Below are positions 6,825 to 15,847 of a stretch of DNA of 64,000 nt, one piece after another (positions within the stretch are counted from its first letter, which is position 1; the number at the start of each line of letters is the position of its first letter). This DNA is from Pelomonas margarita (GTDB lineage: Bacteria > Pseudomonadota > Gammaproteobacteria > Burkholderiales > Burkholderiaceae_C). Location: assembly GCF_043555875.1 (NCBI RefSeq), contig NZ_JBIGHW010000001.1:741357-805356 (forward strand). The letters are read 5' to 3'. Under the pieces are notes generated by a model. It ran no database searches and was not told where the DNA came from. It saw only the letters and a list, made by a program, of their open reading frames with translations. Both the position numbers and the translations under genes were made by a program.

Positions 6825-9800
6825 TCAGTTGGCCGCCGCGCGGGGCGCGACGAAGACGACGGCGGTGCGGGCCGGCAGGCTGAAGCTGCCGGTTGCGCGG
6901 TCGAAGCTGGCGGCGCGGGCGCGCTGGTCAGCGCCGTGCGCCGGGTGCAGCACCAGCGGGCGGCCGGCCAGCACGGGGAAGCTCAGCTGCTTGGGGGTCT
7001 TGTCGACGTTGATCAGGTAGACCAGCTCGTCGAAGTTGGCTCCGGCGTAGCCAACGCCATCGACCCGGCCCACCAGCACCGTGGGTTCCTGCGCCGAACC
7101 GGTATTCAGGAAGCTCAGGCGCGCCTTGATGTCCTCGGCCGTGCGCAGGCGCAGCAGCGTGGTGCTGTTGCGGATCTTGAGCAGGTCGCGGAAGGCGTCG
7201 CGGGTCCAAGCGATGTCGTTGGCATGCGGCTTGATGAGCGGGTTGGCCAGCAGTGGGCGGGCCAGCGCCCAGTTGTCGGCGTTGTCGCGCGCGGGCGGCA
7301 GGCCGACGCCGAAGTTGTTGTCCTGGTAGCTCCAGTCCAGCCGGTTGAACCAGTCGCCGCTGTCGTAGCTGTTCTTGTCCAGCGACTTGCTGCGCAGCAC
7401 GTCCGTGCCGGCGTGGAAGTAGGCCACGCCCTGGCTGAACGCATTGATCGCGTTGGCCAGGATCTGCACGCGGGCACGGTCTTCCTTGCTGGTGCCGGTA
7501 GGCAGGCGGAAGGCGTTGTTGTCGAACAGGGTCAGGTTGTCGTGGTTCTCCACGTAGTTGACGACCTCGCCCGGCTCCAGCGTCCAGCCGGCGGGGATGC
7601 CGCCTACGTCGATCTGGTCCAGGCGCAGCGTGGCATCCCAGCTCGTCTGCATCTGGAAACTGCGAATGGAGCCCGCCAGCGAGGCCTTGATGCGGTCGGC
7701 CAGCCACATCAGCTCGCCGCGTGTTTGCGCGCCGTTGCTTCCGTTGGCGTCGTAGAAGAAGCCGTTCACATAGCCCTGGTTGGCGACGATGGCGTTGCCG
7801 CTGTCGCAGCAGCCGCCACCGCGCACCGCGTCGCGCATCAGCGGGTTGAAGCTGCCGATTCCCGAGCCGTTCAGGCTCAGCATCTCGGCCTGAACGAAGC
7901 GCGCGCCGTTGGCGACCTCGCCGAAGTTCCAGCCCTCGCCGACGATCTGCACAGCGCGGCCTGCAGCGGCCTCGACGCGGGCCTTCAACGCCTCGATGAC
8001 CGCGCGCGGGTGGTGGCCCATGATGTCAAAGCGCAGTGAGCTGATGCGGTAGTCACGCACCCAGGTGACGGCCGAGTCGACCATCAGCTTGGCCATCATC
8101 AGATTCTCGGAGGCGGTGTTCTCGCAGCAGGTCGAGCGCTCGATGCCGCCGGTGGCGTTGTAGCGGAAGTAGTAGCCGGGCACTGCCTTGTCGAGCACCG
8201 AGGTGGCGTTCTGTCCGGACGAGGTCGTGTGGTTGTAGACCATGTCCATGCCCACGCGCAGGCCGGCTGCGTTCAGCGACTGCACCATGCGCCGGAACTC
8301 CAACACACGGGCCAGCGGGTCGGCGGCGCTGCTGGCGTAGCTGCCGTCGGGCGTCGTGAAGTGGTGCGGGTCGTAGCCCCAGTTGAAGCAGTCGGTGCCG
8401 GCGGTGGTGGCCACGGCGGCCTGCTGGGCGTCGCTGTCGGCGGCGCCGCTGGGGGCGGGCGTGGTGCAGCTCTTTTCGTTGACGCTGGCGATGTCGAACA
8501 CGGGCAGCAGGTGCACGTCGGTCAGGCCTGCGTCGGCCAGCGCCTTCAGGTGCTTCATGCCGTTGGACTGCGGCTGCGTGAACGCGAGGTACTTGCCGCG
8601 CTGCGCGGCCGGCACGCTGGCGTCGTTGATGGAGAAGTCGCGCACGTGCAGCTCGTAGATGCTGAGGTCCGACGGCGCCTTGACGGTGGCGGGCGGTGCG
8701 CCCAGGTCCCAGCCGGCCGGCTTGGTGACGCCGGCGTTCAGGTCCATCACCACGCTCTGCTGGCCGCCCAGGGTCAGGCCTTGCGAGTAGGGGTCGGTGA
8801 CCAGATTCTTCACCAGGCCCACGCCGCGCACGAACACCTGCACCTGGTAGCGGTAGGTGGCGCCCTGCAGCGAGCCAGGCTTGGCCAGGCGCCACACGCC
8901 GGTGGCGGCGTCGCGGGTCATGGCGTCGGTGGTGGTGCGGGTCAGCGGCGAGTTGCCCAGCGGCGCGGTCAGCACCAGCGAGACGGCCTGGGCGGTGGGC
9001 GCCCAGAGCTTGAAGCTGGTGGCGCCGCGAGCGACGACAGCGCCCAGGTCGGGCACGTCGGCAGCGGCGGCGTAGAGATCGTCCAGCGCGCCGGCGATCT
9101 GGGCCGTTGTGGCGTTCTGCACCAGGCCGGCGGCGTTCTCCTGCACCAGCACCAGTTGCTGCTGGTGCAGCGCGGGCAGGCGGGCGATGTCGGCGTCGCG
9201 CACGCTGAAGACGCTGCCGCTGGCAACAAACTTGAAGCGCAGCGCGTCGGCGGCAGGCACGCTGCCGGTGAATGCGTCCAGCGTGATGAAGCCGTCGGCG
9301 CCGCTGACCGGGGCGTCCAGGCCCACGCGGATCTGGCCGGAGGCAGAGTGGTACAGGCGCACGCTGCCGTTGCTAGCCAAGCGCGGCCACTTGACCAGGC
9401 GCTTGTTCAGCCACACGGCGCGTGCGTCGGTGCTGGAGACGCTGCGCAGGTCGGGCGCGGCGGTGTAGACGGTCGGGTCGCGCTCGACCAGCCAGATATG
9501 GCCGATCTGATCGCGGATGTTCAGCGCCGTGTACTCGACGCGGATGTTGTTGTCGCGGCCGTCCTTGTCGTTCTCGTTGGCCGGCATGCCGTGGATGATG
9601 AATTCCAGGCCCTTGCGGTTGACGTCGCCCTGTGGGTTCAGCACCGGGATGTCGAACACCACCTCACCGTCGCCGGCCGCGTGGCCAGGCATGGCGTTGA
9701 GCGCCACCGGCTGGTTCCAGCGGTCGATGGTGACGCCGGCGGGCAGGCGCGCGGCGTCTAGCCCGCTGCCGTTCCACAGGTGCAGGCCCCAGGCGCTGTA

Positions 9801-10400
9801 GTTGCCGTCGAAGCGCTTGTAGTGCACGCGCACGGTCTTGATGTCCGGCGCGGGCAGCAGCAGCGGGTTGCTGGTGTAGCTGTTGCTGTCACCCTCCAGG
9901 CGCCAGATCTCGTTGGCACCGGCCTGCAGCGCGTAGTTCTGGTCGTTGCCGCCGTTGTCCTTGGTGTCGCCCTGGTGCAGCAGGAAGCCGACGTTGCCGG
10001 TGCCGGCCGCGAGCGGCACGTCGTAGTAGACGCCGAAGTCGGTGCTACCGGCGGCGTTCCAGCCGGCGTTCCAGTTCGGGCTTTGCGCCGCACCCCAGCT
10101 GTGGAGCTGCCAGCCGGCATGGTTGCCATCGGCGCGGCGGTAGTGCACGCGTAGCGAGGTGGCAGGCTCGGCCGGTGTGGCCACCGCTGCGATCCGTGCG
10201 CGAGCCGTCTCAGGCGCGGGCACGCCGGCCAGCAGCTCCACGCCGTCCTCGCTGACCGCCGTGCTGGCCCGGCTGGTGGGCGCCTGTGGCGCCGCCTCCA
10301 TGCCGCCGCCGCAGGCGCTCAACAACCCCATCAGGCCCAGCGCCAAGGCGCCTGCCAGCTTGCGCGCTCGTTGCGCGACACCACCCGCCCAAGTCTCCAT
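6825..10400 (-). CDS. Pullulanase-type alpha-1,6-glucosidase, surface lipoprotein (copy A)
   Basis: 1,191 aa. Lipobox LLSAC with Cys30. Two tandem CBM41 starch-binding modules (about residues 80-300, each opening with a VHYRR or VHYKR strand), an inter-domain region, a CBM48-like module (about 455-545) and a GH13 pullulanase catalytic barrel with the signature FNWGYDP. The GH13 motifs are intact: Asp719 (region I, VGMDMVYNHT), nucleophile Asp792 (LRFDIMGHH), acid/base Glu822 (VGEGWNFGE) and Asp954 (VENHDNL). Expected to hydrolyse alpha-1,6 branch points of pullulan, starch or glycogen outside the inner membrane. Divergent from a close paralogue at 10618. Confidence 0.95.
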   Translation of the reverse strand: METWAGGVAQRARKLAGALALGLMGLLSACGGGMEAAPQAPTSRASTAVSEDGVELLAGVPAPETARARIAAVATPAEPATSLRVHYRRADGNHAGWQLHSWGAAQSPNWNAGWNAAGSTDFGVYYDVPLAAGTGNVGFLLHQGDTKDNGGNDQNYALQAGANEIWRLEGDSNSYTSNPLLLPAPDIKTVRVHYKRFDGNYSAWGLHLWNGSGLDAARLPAGVTIDRWNQPVALNAMPGHAAGDGEVVFDIPVLNPQGDVNRKGLEFIIHGMPANENDKDGRDNNIRVEYTALNIRDQIGHIWLVERDPTVYTAAPDLRSVSSTDARAVWLNKRLVKWPRLASNGSVRLYHSASGQIRVGLDAPVSGADGFITLDAFTGSVPAADALRFKFVASGSVFSVRDADIARLPALHQQQLVLVQENAAGLVQNATTAQIAGALDDLYAAAADVPDLGAVVARGATSFKLWAPTAQAVSLVLTAPLGNSPLTRTTTDAMTRDAATGVWRLAKPGSLQGATYRYQVQVFVRGVGLVKNLVTDPYSQGLTLGGQQSVVMDLNAGVTKPAGWDLGAPPATVKAPSDLSIYELHVRDFSINDASVPAAQRGKYLAFTQPQSNGMKHLKALADAGLTDVHLLPVFDIASVNEKSCTTPAPSGAADSDAQQAAVATTAGTDCFNWGYDPHHFTTPDGSYASSAADPLARVLEFRRMVQSLNAAGLRVGMDMVYNHTTSSGQNATSVLDKAVPGYYFRYNATGGIERSTCCENTASENLMMAKLMVDSAVTWVRDYRISSLRFDIMGHHPRAVIEALKARVEAAAGRAVQIVGEGWNFGEVANGARFVQAEMLSLNGSGIGSFNPLMRDAVRGGGCCDSGNAIVANQGYVNGFFYDANGSNGAQTRGELMWLADRIKASLAGSIRSFQMQTSWDATLRLDQIDVGGIPAGWTLEPGEVVNYVENHDNLTLFDNNAFRLPTGTSKEDRARVQILANAINAFSQGVAYFHAGTDVLRSKSLDKNSYDSGDWFNRLDWSYQDNNFGVGLPPARDNADNWALARPLLANPLIKPHANDIAWTRDAFRDLLKIRNSTTLLRLRTAEDIKARLSFLNTGSAQEPTVLVGRVDGVGYAGANFDELVYLINVDKTPKQLSFPVLAGRPLVLHPAHGADQRARAASFDRATGSFSLPARTAVVFVAPRAAAN

Positions 10401-10434
10401 GCTTGTTGTCTCCTTCGAAGTTTGCGAATGCTAA

Positions 10435-10449
10435 TGAAGTAAAACTACA
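10435..10449 (-). promoter_or_regulatory. Operator-like motif 1 in the pullulanase intergenic region
   Basis: Read towards copy A, the site is TGTAGTTTTACTTCA, a near-palindrome (TGTAGT, 3-base centre, ACTTCA) beginning 35 bases upstream of the start codon. The same motif, 13 of 15 bases, stands upstream of copy B in the matching orientation. The form is like a LacI-family operator, but no regulator gene is in the window. Confidence 0.5.
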
Positions 10450-10542
10450 AACAAAAGCTGGTGGAACTACTGTGTGCTCTGTCGTTCTTCTGTGCGGAAA
10501 TGCGCGCCGTCTGGCTGGTATGGCCATGATTGAGGCAATGAA

Positions 10543-10557
10543 TGTAGTTTTGCTTCT
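10543..10557 (+). promoter_or_regulatory. Operator-like motif 2 in the pullulanase intergenic region
   Basis: TGTAGTTTTGCTTCT, ending about 60 bases upstream of the copy B ATG. It matches motif 1 at 13 of 15 positions when each is read towards its own gene. One site per divergent gene suggests that both pullulanases answer to the same regulator, or that the element was copied together with the gene. Confidence 0.48.
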
Positions 10558-10617
10558 TTCCAACAACATCGGCGCCTCACTGCACATTGCCGGCGAGCGC
10601 AGCCCCGGAGACCCCGC

Positions 10618-13600
10618 ATGCATGTTCTGAAACACCGCTTCTGCGCCTTCTTCACCGCCCTGGCCCTGGTGGCCTGCGGTGGGGGTGGCAGCGCCACGCC
10701 CACTCCAAGCCCCACGCCCGCGCCGCCGGCGGGCTTGGACATCGGCAACGAGACCAGCTTCCAGAAAGTGCTGAACGTGCAGCCCGCCAGCCCGGCAGCC
10801 AGCACCCCCACCAGCGGCGCCCCAACGACGCTGACTGTCCACTACCGCCGCGCCGCCGGCGACTACAGCGGCTGGCAGCTGCACCACTGGGGCGTGGCAG
10901 CGGGTGTGGACTGGAACGCCGGCCGCAACGCCGACAGCACCGACGCCTTCGGCGCGGTCTACCACGTGCCGCTAGCCGCACAGACGGGTTCGGTGGGCTA
11001 CCTCTTCCATAAGGGCGACACCAAGGACCACGGCGGCGCGGACCAGAGCTGGGTGCTCAAGGCCGGCGTCAACGAGATCTGGCGCATCGAGGGCGATGGC
11101 GCCACCTACACCGCCAACCCGCTGACCACCGGCGCGCCGGACGTGACGACCGTGCGCGTGCACTACAAGCGCTTCGACGGCGGCTTCGCCGCCTGGGGCC
11201 TTCACCTGTGGGGCGGCAGCGGCCTGGACACGGCGCGCGTGCCCGCTGGCGTCAACATCGGCGACTGGCCCAACCCCGCGGCCTTCAGCAAGATGCTCAA
11301 CTACGCGGCGGTCAACGCGGGCGAGGTCGTCTTCGACCTGCCTGTGCTCAACCCCAAGGGCGACGCGTCGCACAAGGCGCTGGAGTTCATCGTCCACGGC
11401 ATGTCGCCCAACGAGGCCAACAAGGACGGCCGGGTCGACAACATCCGCGTGGATTTCGGTTCGTTCGCGATCAGGAACCAGATCGCCGAGGTGTGGCTGG
11501 TGCAGGGCGACCCGCAGGTCTACCCGGCCGCGCCGGACACGCGCAGCGTCTCCACCACCGACGCCCGTGCCTACTGGCTGACCAAGCAGCTCGTGCAATG
11601 GCCGCAGGTGGATGCCAGCGGCAGCTTCAAGCTCTACCACTCGGCCACCGCGCAGATCACGGCCACCAAGGACGGCAAAGTCGCCGGCGCGGACGGTGCG
11701 CTGACGCTGGAGCGCTTCACCGGCAGCGTGCCCACGGCCGTGGCCACGCGCTTCAAGTTCATTAGCGCCGGCGTCGTGCTGGCCGTCAAGGATGCCGACC
11801 TCGCCCAGCTCGGCGAACTGCACAAGAAGCAGCTGCTGCTGGTGCAGGAAGACAGTGCCGGCAACGTGCAGAACGCCACCAGCGCCCAGACCCCCGGCGC
11901 GCTGGATGACCTGTACGCCGCGGCCGCCAACGTCAACGAGCTGGGCGTGAAGATCGCCGGGGGCCAGACCACGTTCAAGCTGTGGGCGCCGACCGCGCAG
12001 AAGGTCACCGTCTTCACCTATGACACGGGCAGCGGCGACGCCAGGACCGTCGACGCGCTGGCCTTCGACTCTGCCACCGGCGTGTGGAGCGTCAGCAAGC
12101 CGGGCGACCTGTCCGGCAAGTACTACCGCTTCGCCGTCGAGGTGTTCGTGCGCGGCGCCGGCGTGGTGCGCAACTTCGTCACCGACCCCTATGCCGTCAG
12201 CCTGACGACCGACTCCAAGCGCAGCTACATCGCCGACCTGGGCGCCGCCAACCTCAAGCCCGCGGGATGGGATGCGCTGGCCGCGTCCACCAAGGTGGCC
12301 GCGCAGACCGACATGTCCATTTACGAGCTGCACGTGCGCGACTTCTCGGCTAACGACGCCACCGTGACTGCCGCCAACCGCGGCAAGTACCTGGCCTTCA
12401 CGGAGGCAGGATCCAACGGCATGAAGCATCTGAAGGCGCTGGCCGACGCGGGCCTGACCGACGTGCACCTGCTGCCCACGTTCGACCTGGCCTCGGTACC
12501 GGAGAGCGGCTGCACCACGCCCACGCCGACCGGCGCCGCCGATGCCGAGACCCAGCAGGCCGTCGTGTCCACCACGGCCGGCAGCGACTGCTTCAACTGG
12601 GGCTACGACCCGTACCACTACAACGCCCCCGAGGGCAGCTACGCGTCCGACGCGGCCGACGGCGCCAAGCGCATCGTCGAGTTCCGCCAGATGGTCCTGG
12701 GCCTGAAGAACGCCGGCCTGCGCGTGGGCATGGACGTGGTCTACAACCACACCACGGCCTCGGGTCAAAACGAGAAGTCGGTGCTGGACCGCATCGTGCC
12801 GGGCTACTACCACCGGCTGAATACGACCGGCAAGGTCGAGACCTCCACCTGCTGCGACAACACCGCCACCGAGCACCTCATGATGGGCAAACTCATGAGC
12901 GACTCCGTGCTGCAGTGGGCGCGCGACTACAAGATCGACTCCTTCCGCTTCGACATCATGGGCCACCAGCCGCGCAGCGTCATGGAGGCGATGAAGTCGC
13001 GCCTGAAGACTGTGCTGGGTCGCGACATCCAGCTGATCGGCGAGGGCTGGAACTTCGGCGAGGTGACCGACGGCGCCCGCTTCGTGCAGGCAACGCTCTA
13101 CAGCCTGAACGGCTCGGGCATTGGCAGCTTCAATCCCATCATCCGCGATGCCGTGCGCGGCGGCGGCTGCTGTGACAGCGGCAGCGCGCTCGTCAGCAAC
13201 CAGGGCTTCGTCAGCGGCCTGTTCTACGACCCCAACCCGTCCGCCGGCACGCGCAGCAAGACCGACCTGATGTGGCTTGGCGACCAGCTCAAGGCCAGCC
13301 TGGCCGGCAGCCTGCGCAGCTACACGTTCACGACGCACTGGGATGCCACCGTCACCGCCGAGAGCCTGGGCAACAGCATCGGCTGGAGCACCCAGCCGGA
13401 CGAGGTCGTCAACTACGTCGAGAACCACGACAACCTGACGCTGTTCGACGTGCTGGCGCTGCGCCTGCCCACCACGACCAGCCGCGAAGACCGCGCCCGC
13501 GTGCAGCTGCTGGCCAACGCGATCAACGCGTTCAGCCAGGGCGTGGCCTACTTCCACGCCGGCACTGACGTGCTGCGCAGCAAGTCGCTGGACAAGAACA

Positions 13601-14145
13601 GCTACGACAGCGGCGACTGGTTTAACCGGCTGGACTGGAGCTATCAGGACAACTACTTCGGCACCGGCGCGCCGCGCGCGGCGGACAACAGTGCGGACTG
13701 GCCGATGCTCAAGCCCTTCCTTGCCAACGCGGCCATCAAGCCGGCGCCGGGCGACATCGCGTGGATGCGCGACGCCTTCCGCGACGTGCTGAAGATCCGC
13801 GCCAGCTCCACGCTGTTCCGCCTGCGCACGGCCGACGACATCAAGGAGCGCCTGAAGTTCCTGAACACCGGCTCGGGCCAGAACCCGGTTGTGCTGGCCG
13901 CCACGCTGGACGGCAACGGCTACGTGGGCGCAGGCTTCAAGCGCATCGTCTACCTGTTCAACGTCGACAAAGCCACGCATACGCTGACTGTGCCCGGCGA
14001 GGTGGGCCAGGCGCTGCAACTGCACCCGGTGCACAAGGCGGCTGGCGCCGCTGACCAGCGTGTGGCCATCGGCGCTGGCTTCGACAGTGCCACCGGCCGC
14101 TTCACGCTGCCGGGGCGATCGGCAGTGGTGTTCGTGCTGCCCTGA
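10618..14145 (+). CDS. Pullulanase-type alpha-1,6-glucosidase, surface lipoprotein (copy B)
   Basis: 1,175 aa. Lipobox LVAC with Cys20, then a short Gly/Pro/Thr/Ser-rich linker. Two CBM41 modules (starting near TTLTVHYRR and TTVRVHYKR), a CBM48-like region and the GH13 barrel. FNWGYDP spans residues 659-665; catalytic positions are Asp706 (VGMDVVYNHT), nucleophile Asp779 (FRFDIMGHQ), acid/base Glu809 (LIGEGWNFGE) and Asp938 (VENHDNL). Same domain order as copy A, with long identical stretches in the catalytic core but a diverged N-terminal half. GGAGA about 8 bases before the ATG supports the start. Likely debranching of extracellular alpha-glucans. Confidence 0.95.
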   Translation: MHVLKHRFCAFFTALALVACGGGGSATPTPSPTPAPPAGLDIGNETSFQKVLNVQPASPAASTPTSGAPTTLTVHYRRAAGDYSGWQLHHWGVAAGVDWNAGRNADSTDAFGAVYHVPLAAQTGSVGYLFHKGDTKDHGGADQSWVLKAGVNEIWRIEGDGATYTANPLTTGAPDVTTVRVHYKRFDGGFAAWGLHLWGGSGLDTARVPAGVNIGDWPNPAAFSKMLNYAAVNAGEVVFDLPVLNPKGDASHKALEFIVHGMSPNEANKDGRVDNIRVDFGSFAIRNQIAEVWLVQGDPQVYPAAPDTRSVSTTDARAYWLTKQLVQWPQVDASGSFKLYHSATAQITATKDGKVAGADGALTLERFTGSVPTAVATRFKFISAGVVLAVKDADLAQLGELHKKQLLLVQEDSAGNVQNATSAQTPGALDDLYAAAANVNELGVKIAGGQTTFKLWAPTAQKVTVFTYDTGSGDARTVDALAFDSATGVWSVSKPGDLSGKYYRFAVEVFVRGAGVVRNFVTDPYAVSLTTDSKRSYIADLGAANLKPAGWDALAASTKVAAQTDMSIYELHVRDFSANDATVTAANRGKYLAFTEAGSNGMKHLKALADAGLTDVHLLPTFDLASVPESGCTTPTPTGAADAETQQAVVSTTAGSDCFNWGYDPYHYNAPEGSYASDAADGAKRIVEFRQMVLGLKNAGLRVGMDVVYNHTTASGQNEKSVLDRIVPGYYHRLNTTGKVETSTCCDNTATEHLMMGKLMSDSVLQWARDYKIDSFRFDIMGHQPRSVMEAMKSRLKTVLGRDIQLIGEGWNFGEVTDGARFVQATLYSLNGSGIGSFNPIIRDAVRGGGCCDSGSALVSNQGFVSGLFYDPNPSAGTRSKTDLMWLGDQLKASLAGSLRSYTFTTHWDATVTAESLGNSIGWSTQPDEVVNYVENHDNLTLFDVLALRLPTTTSREDRARVQLLANAINAFSQGVAYFHAGTDVLRSKSLDKNSYDSGDWFNRLDWSYQDNYFGTGAPRAADNSADWPMLKPFLANAAIKPAPGDIAWMRDAFRDVLKIRASSTLFRLRTADDIKERLKFLNTGSGQNPVVLAATLDGNGYVGAGFKRIVYLFNVDKATHTLTVPGEVGQALQLHPVHKAAGAADQRVAIGAGFDSATGRFTLPGRSAVVFVLP

Positions 14146-14234
14146 CCGGGGTGACTGCAGACAGGTGCGCGGCGCGGGACTAAGCTGGTGAAGAGGTCTG
14201 CACATGACAGGCCCGGACCTGCGAGGAGACCGCC

Positions 14235-15455
14235 ATGTCCGTCCGCCCCCTGATCGCTGCCTGGGCCATCGCGCTGGCCGCCGCCGCACTGGCCGGCTGT
14301 GCCACCGAGGCTGTCGAGCCGCCCCGCGTCGACGTGTTCGCCGACGCGGCGTTCAAGCCGCCGGTTGCGCCGCTGGACACCGGCGACCCTCTGCGCCTGA
14401 GCCCGGCCATGCAGCGCTTCGCCGAGACCGAGATGGCCCAGCAGATCCGCGCCAAAGGCGTGCGCGACGGGCTCATCGATGCGCTCTACACCAAGGGCCG
14501 GCTGCAGCTGGACTACGACAGCGAGATCACCCGCACCGCCGCCGAGGCCTTCGACGTGCGGCGCGGCAACTGCCTGTCGCTGGTGATGATGACCGCGGCC
14601 TTCGCGCGCCACCTGCACCTGCCGTACCGCTTCAACAGCGTCCACCTCGAGGAGAACTGGACGCGCAACAACGGCATCTTCTTCGTGGCCGGCCACGTCA
14701 ACATCAGCTTGGGGCGGCCGCTGTCGGCGGCGGCCCGTGTGGCGGTCTATGGTGACCCGGAGCTGCTCACCATCGACTTCTTGCCGCCGGAGCAGCTGGG
14801 CCGGCACCGCTCGCGCGTGGTCGACGAGTCCACCATCCTGGCGATGTTCCAGAACAACCGTGCCGCCGAGGCGCTGCTGCGGGGGCAGCTGGACGAGGCC
14901 TACTGGTGGGCGCGCGCGGCTGTCCTGACCGACTCCCGCTGGCTGGCAGCCTACAACACGCTGGCCGTGCTGTACCGGCGCAAGGGCCTGCATGCCCAGG
15001 CCGAGCAGGCGCTGCGCCTGGTGCTGGCGCGCGAGCCGCTGAATGTGCAGGCGCTGTCTAACCTCGTGCTGGTGCTGGGCGACCTGGGCCGGCCCGAGGA
15101 GGCGCAGGTCCATGCCGCCCAGCTGGCGCAGATGCAGCCCGTGCCGCCGTACAAGTTCTTCGACGAGGGCGTGGTGGCCATGAAGGCCGGCGAGTTCGCG
15201 GCTGCCCGCTCGCTGTTCCGCAAGGAGGTGGCGCGCGCGGCCTATGTGCCGGAGTTCCACTTCTGGTTGGGCCTGGCGCACTATGGCCTGGGGGACGTCA
15301 ACGGCGCACGTGGCGAGCTGGCGAAGGCGCTGGAGCACAGCGCCACGACGCACGATCGCCACCTGTACGGAGCCAAGCTGGCCTGGTTGAACGAGCAGCG
15401 TGACTTGGCCCAGCAGCGGCGGCGCGAGCCGCTGATGCCGCGCGCCGGCTCGTAG
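14235..15455 (+). CDS. Transglutaminase-like / TPR lipoprotein
   Basis: 406 aa. Lipobox ALAGC with Cys22. Residues about 60-200 form a transglutaminase-like (cysteine protease fold) domain with probable catalytic Cys113 in VRRGNCLSL and a His in VAGHVNI. Residues about 215-385 are tetratricopeptide repeats (for example AYNTLAVLYRRKGLHAQAEQAL). The family is seen in Burkholderiales as a predicted lipoprotein of unknown function, perhaps acting on or scaffolding envelope proteins. It follows pullulanase B by 89 bases on the same strand; no functional link is evident. Confidence 0.75.
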   Translation: MSVRPLIAAWAIALAAAALAGCATEAVEPPRVDVFADAAFKPPVAPLDTGDPLRLSPAMQRFAETEMAQQIRAKGVRDGLIDALYTKGRLQLDYDSEITRTAAEAFDVRRGNCLSLVMMTAAFARHLHLPYRFNSVHLEENWTRNNGIFFVAGHVNISLGRPLSAAARVAVYGDPELLTIDFLPPEQLGRHRSRVVDESTILAMFQNNRAAEALLRGQLDEAYWWARAAVLTDSRWLAAYNTLAVLYRRKGLHAQAEQALRLVLAREPLNVQALSNLVLVLGDLGRPEEAQVHAAQLAQMQPVPPYKFFDEGVVAMKAGEFAAARSLFRKEVARAAYVPEFHFWLGLAHYGLGDVNGARGELAKALEHSATTHDRHLYGAKLAWLNEQRDLAQQRRREPLMPRAGS

Positions 15456-15464
15456 CGGGCGCCG

Positions 15465-15791
15465 TTAGATCGGCGCGAGCCCGTGCCGCGCACGGGCGCG
15501 GGCGCAGGCATCGTCGCCAATGCCCATGGGCGCGCGCTCGCCGAACTCGCGGCAGGGCGAGGGCCGCCACTCGTGGATGCCGCAGCTGGCGCGCTCGCCC
15601 ACCTTGCCGCTCAGCGCCGCGCAGCGCGGCTGCGCGTGGTCGGTGCCGCGCATGCGCACGAGGCGTCCGGTCAGCGGCACAGCCAGCCCGTCCGGCACGC
15701 GGCCGCCCTCGCTCTCCAGCTCGCTGCAATCGAAGTCCACGCGGAAGCTGGCGCAGCAGGCGCCGCAGGTCAGGCAGGGGTTGCTACTCAT
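15465..15791 (-). CDS. YkgJ-family cysteine cluster protein
   Basis: 108 aa. The N-terminal CLTCGACC (Cys6, 9, 12, 13) plus later cysteines (SCGIHEWRPSPC) match the YkgJ/UPF0153 family, predicted to bind zinc or an Fe-S cluster. Function unproven. Convergent with the transglutaminase/TPR gene (9-base gap) and divergent from the cupredoxin-like gene. Confidence 0.85.
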   Translation of the reverse strand: MSSNPCLTCGACCASFRVDFDCSELESEGGRVPDGLAVPLTGRLVRMRGTDHAQPRCAALSGKVGERASCGIHEWRPSPCREFGERAPMGIGDDACARARARHGLAPI

Positions 15792-15847
15792 GCTGGCAGT
15801 GTAGGCAGCGGTGGGACACTGGCCGCCTGCTGCTCCAACGTCTCACC

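Noticed and set aside
10972..14289. 1,105-codon antisense frame opposite pullulanase B.
   Set aside because: Repetitive His/Val/Gly/Arg-rich shadow; the plus-strand frame carries all GH13 motifs.
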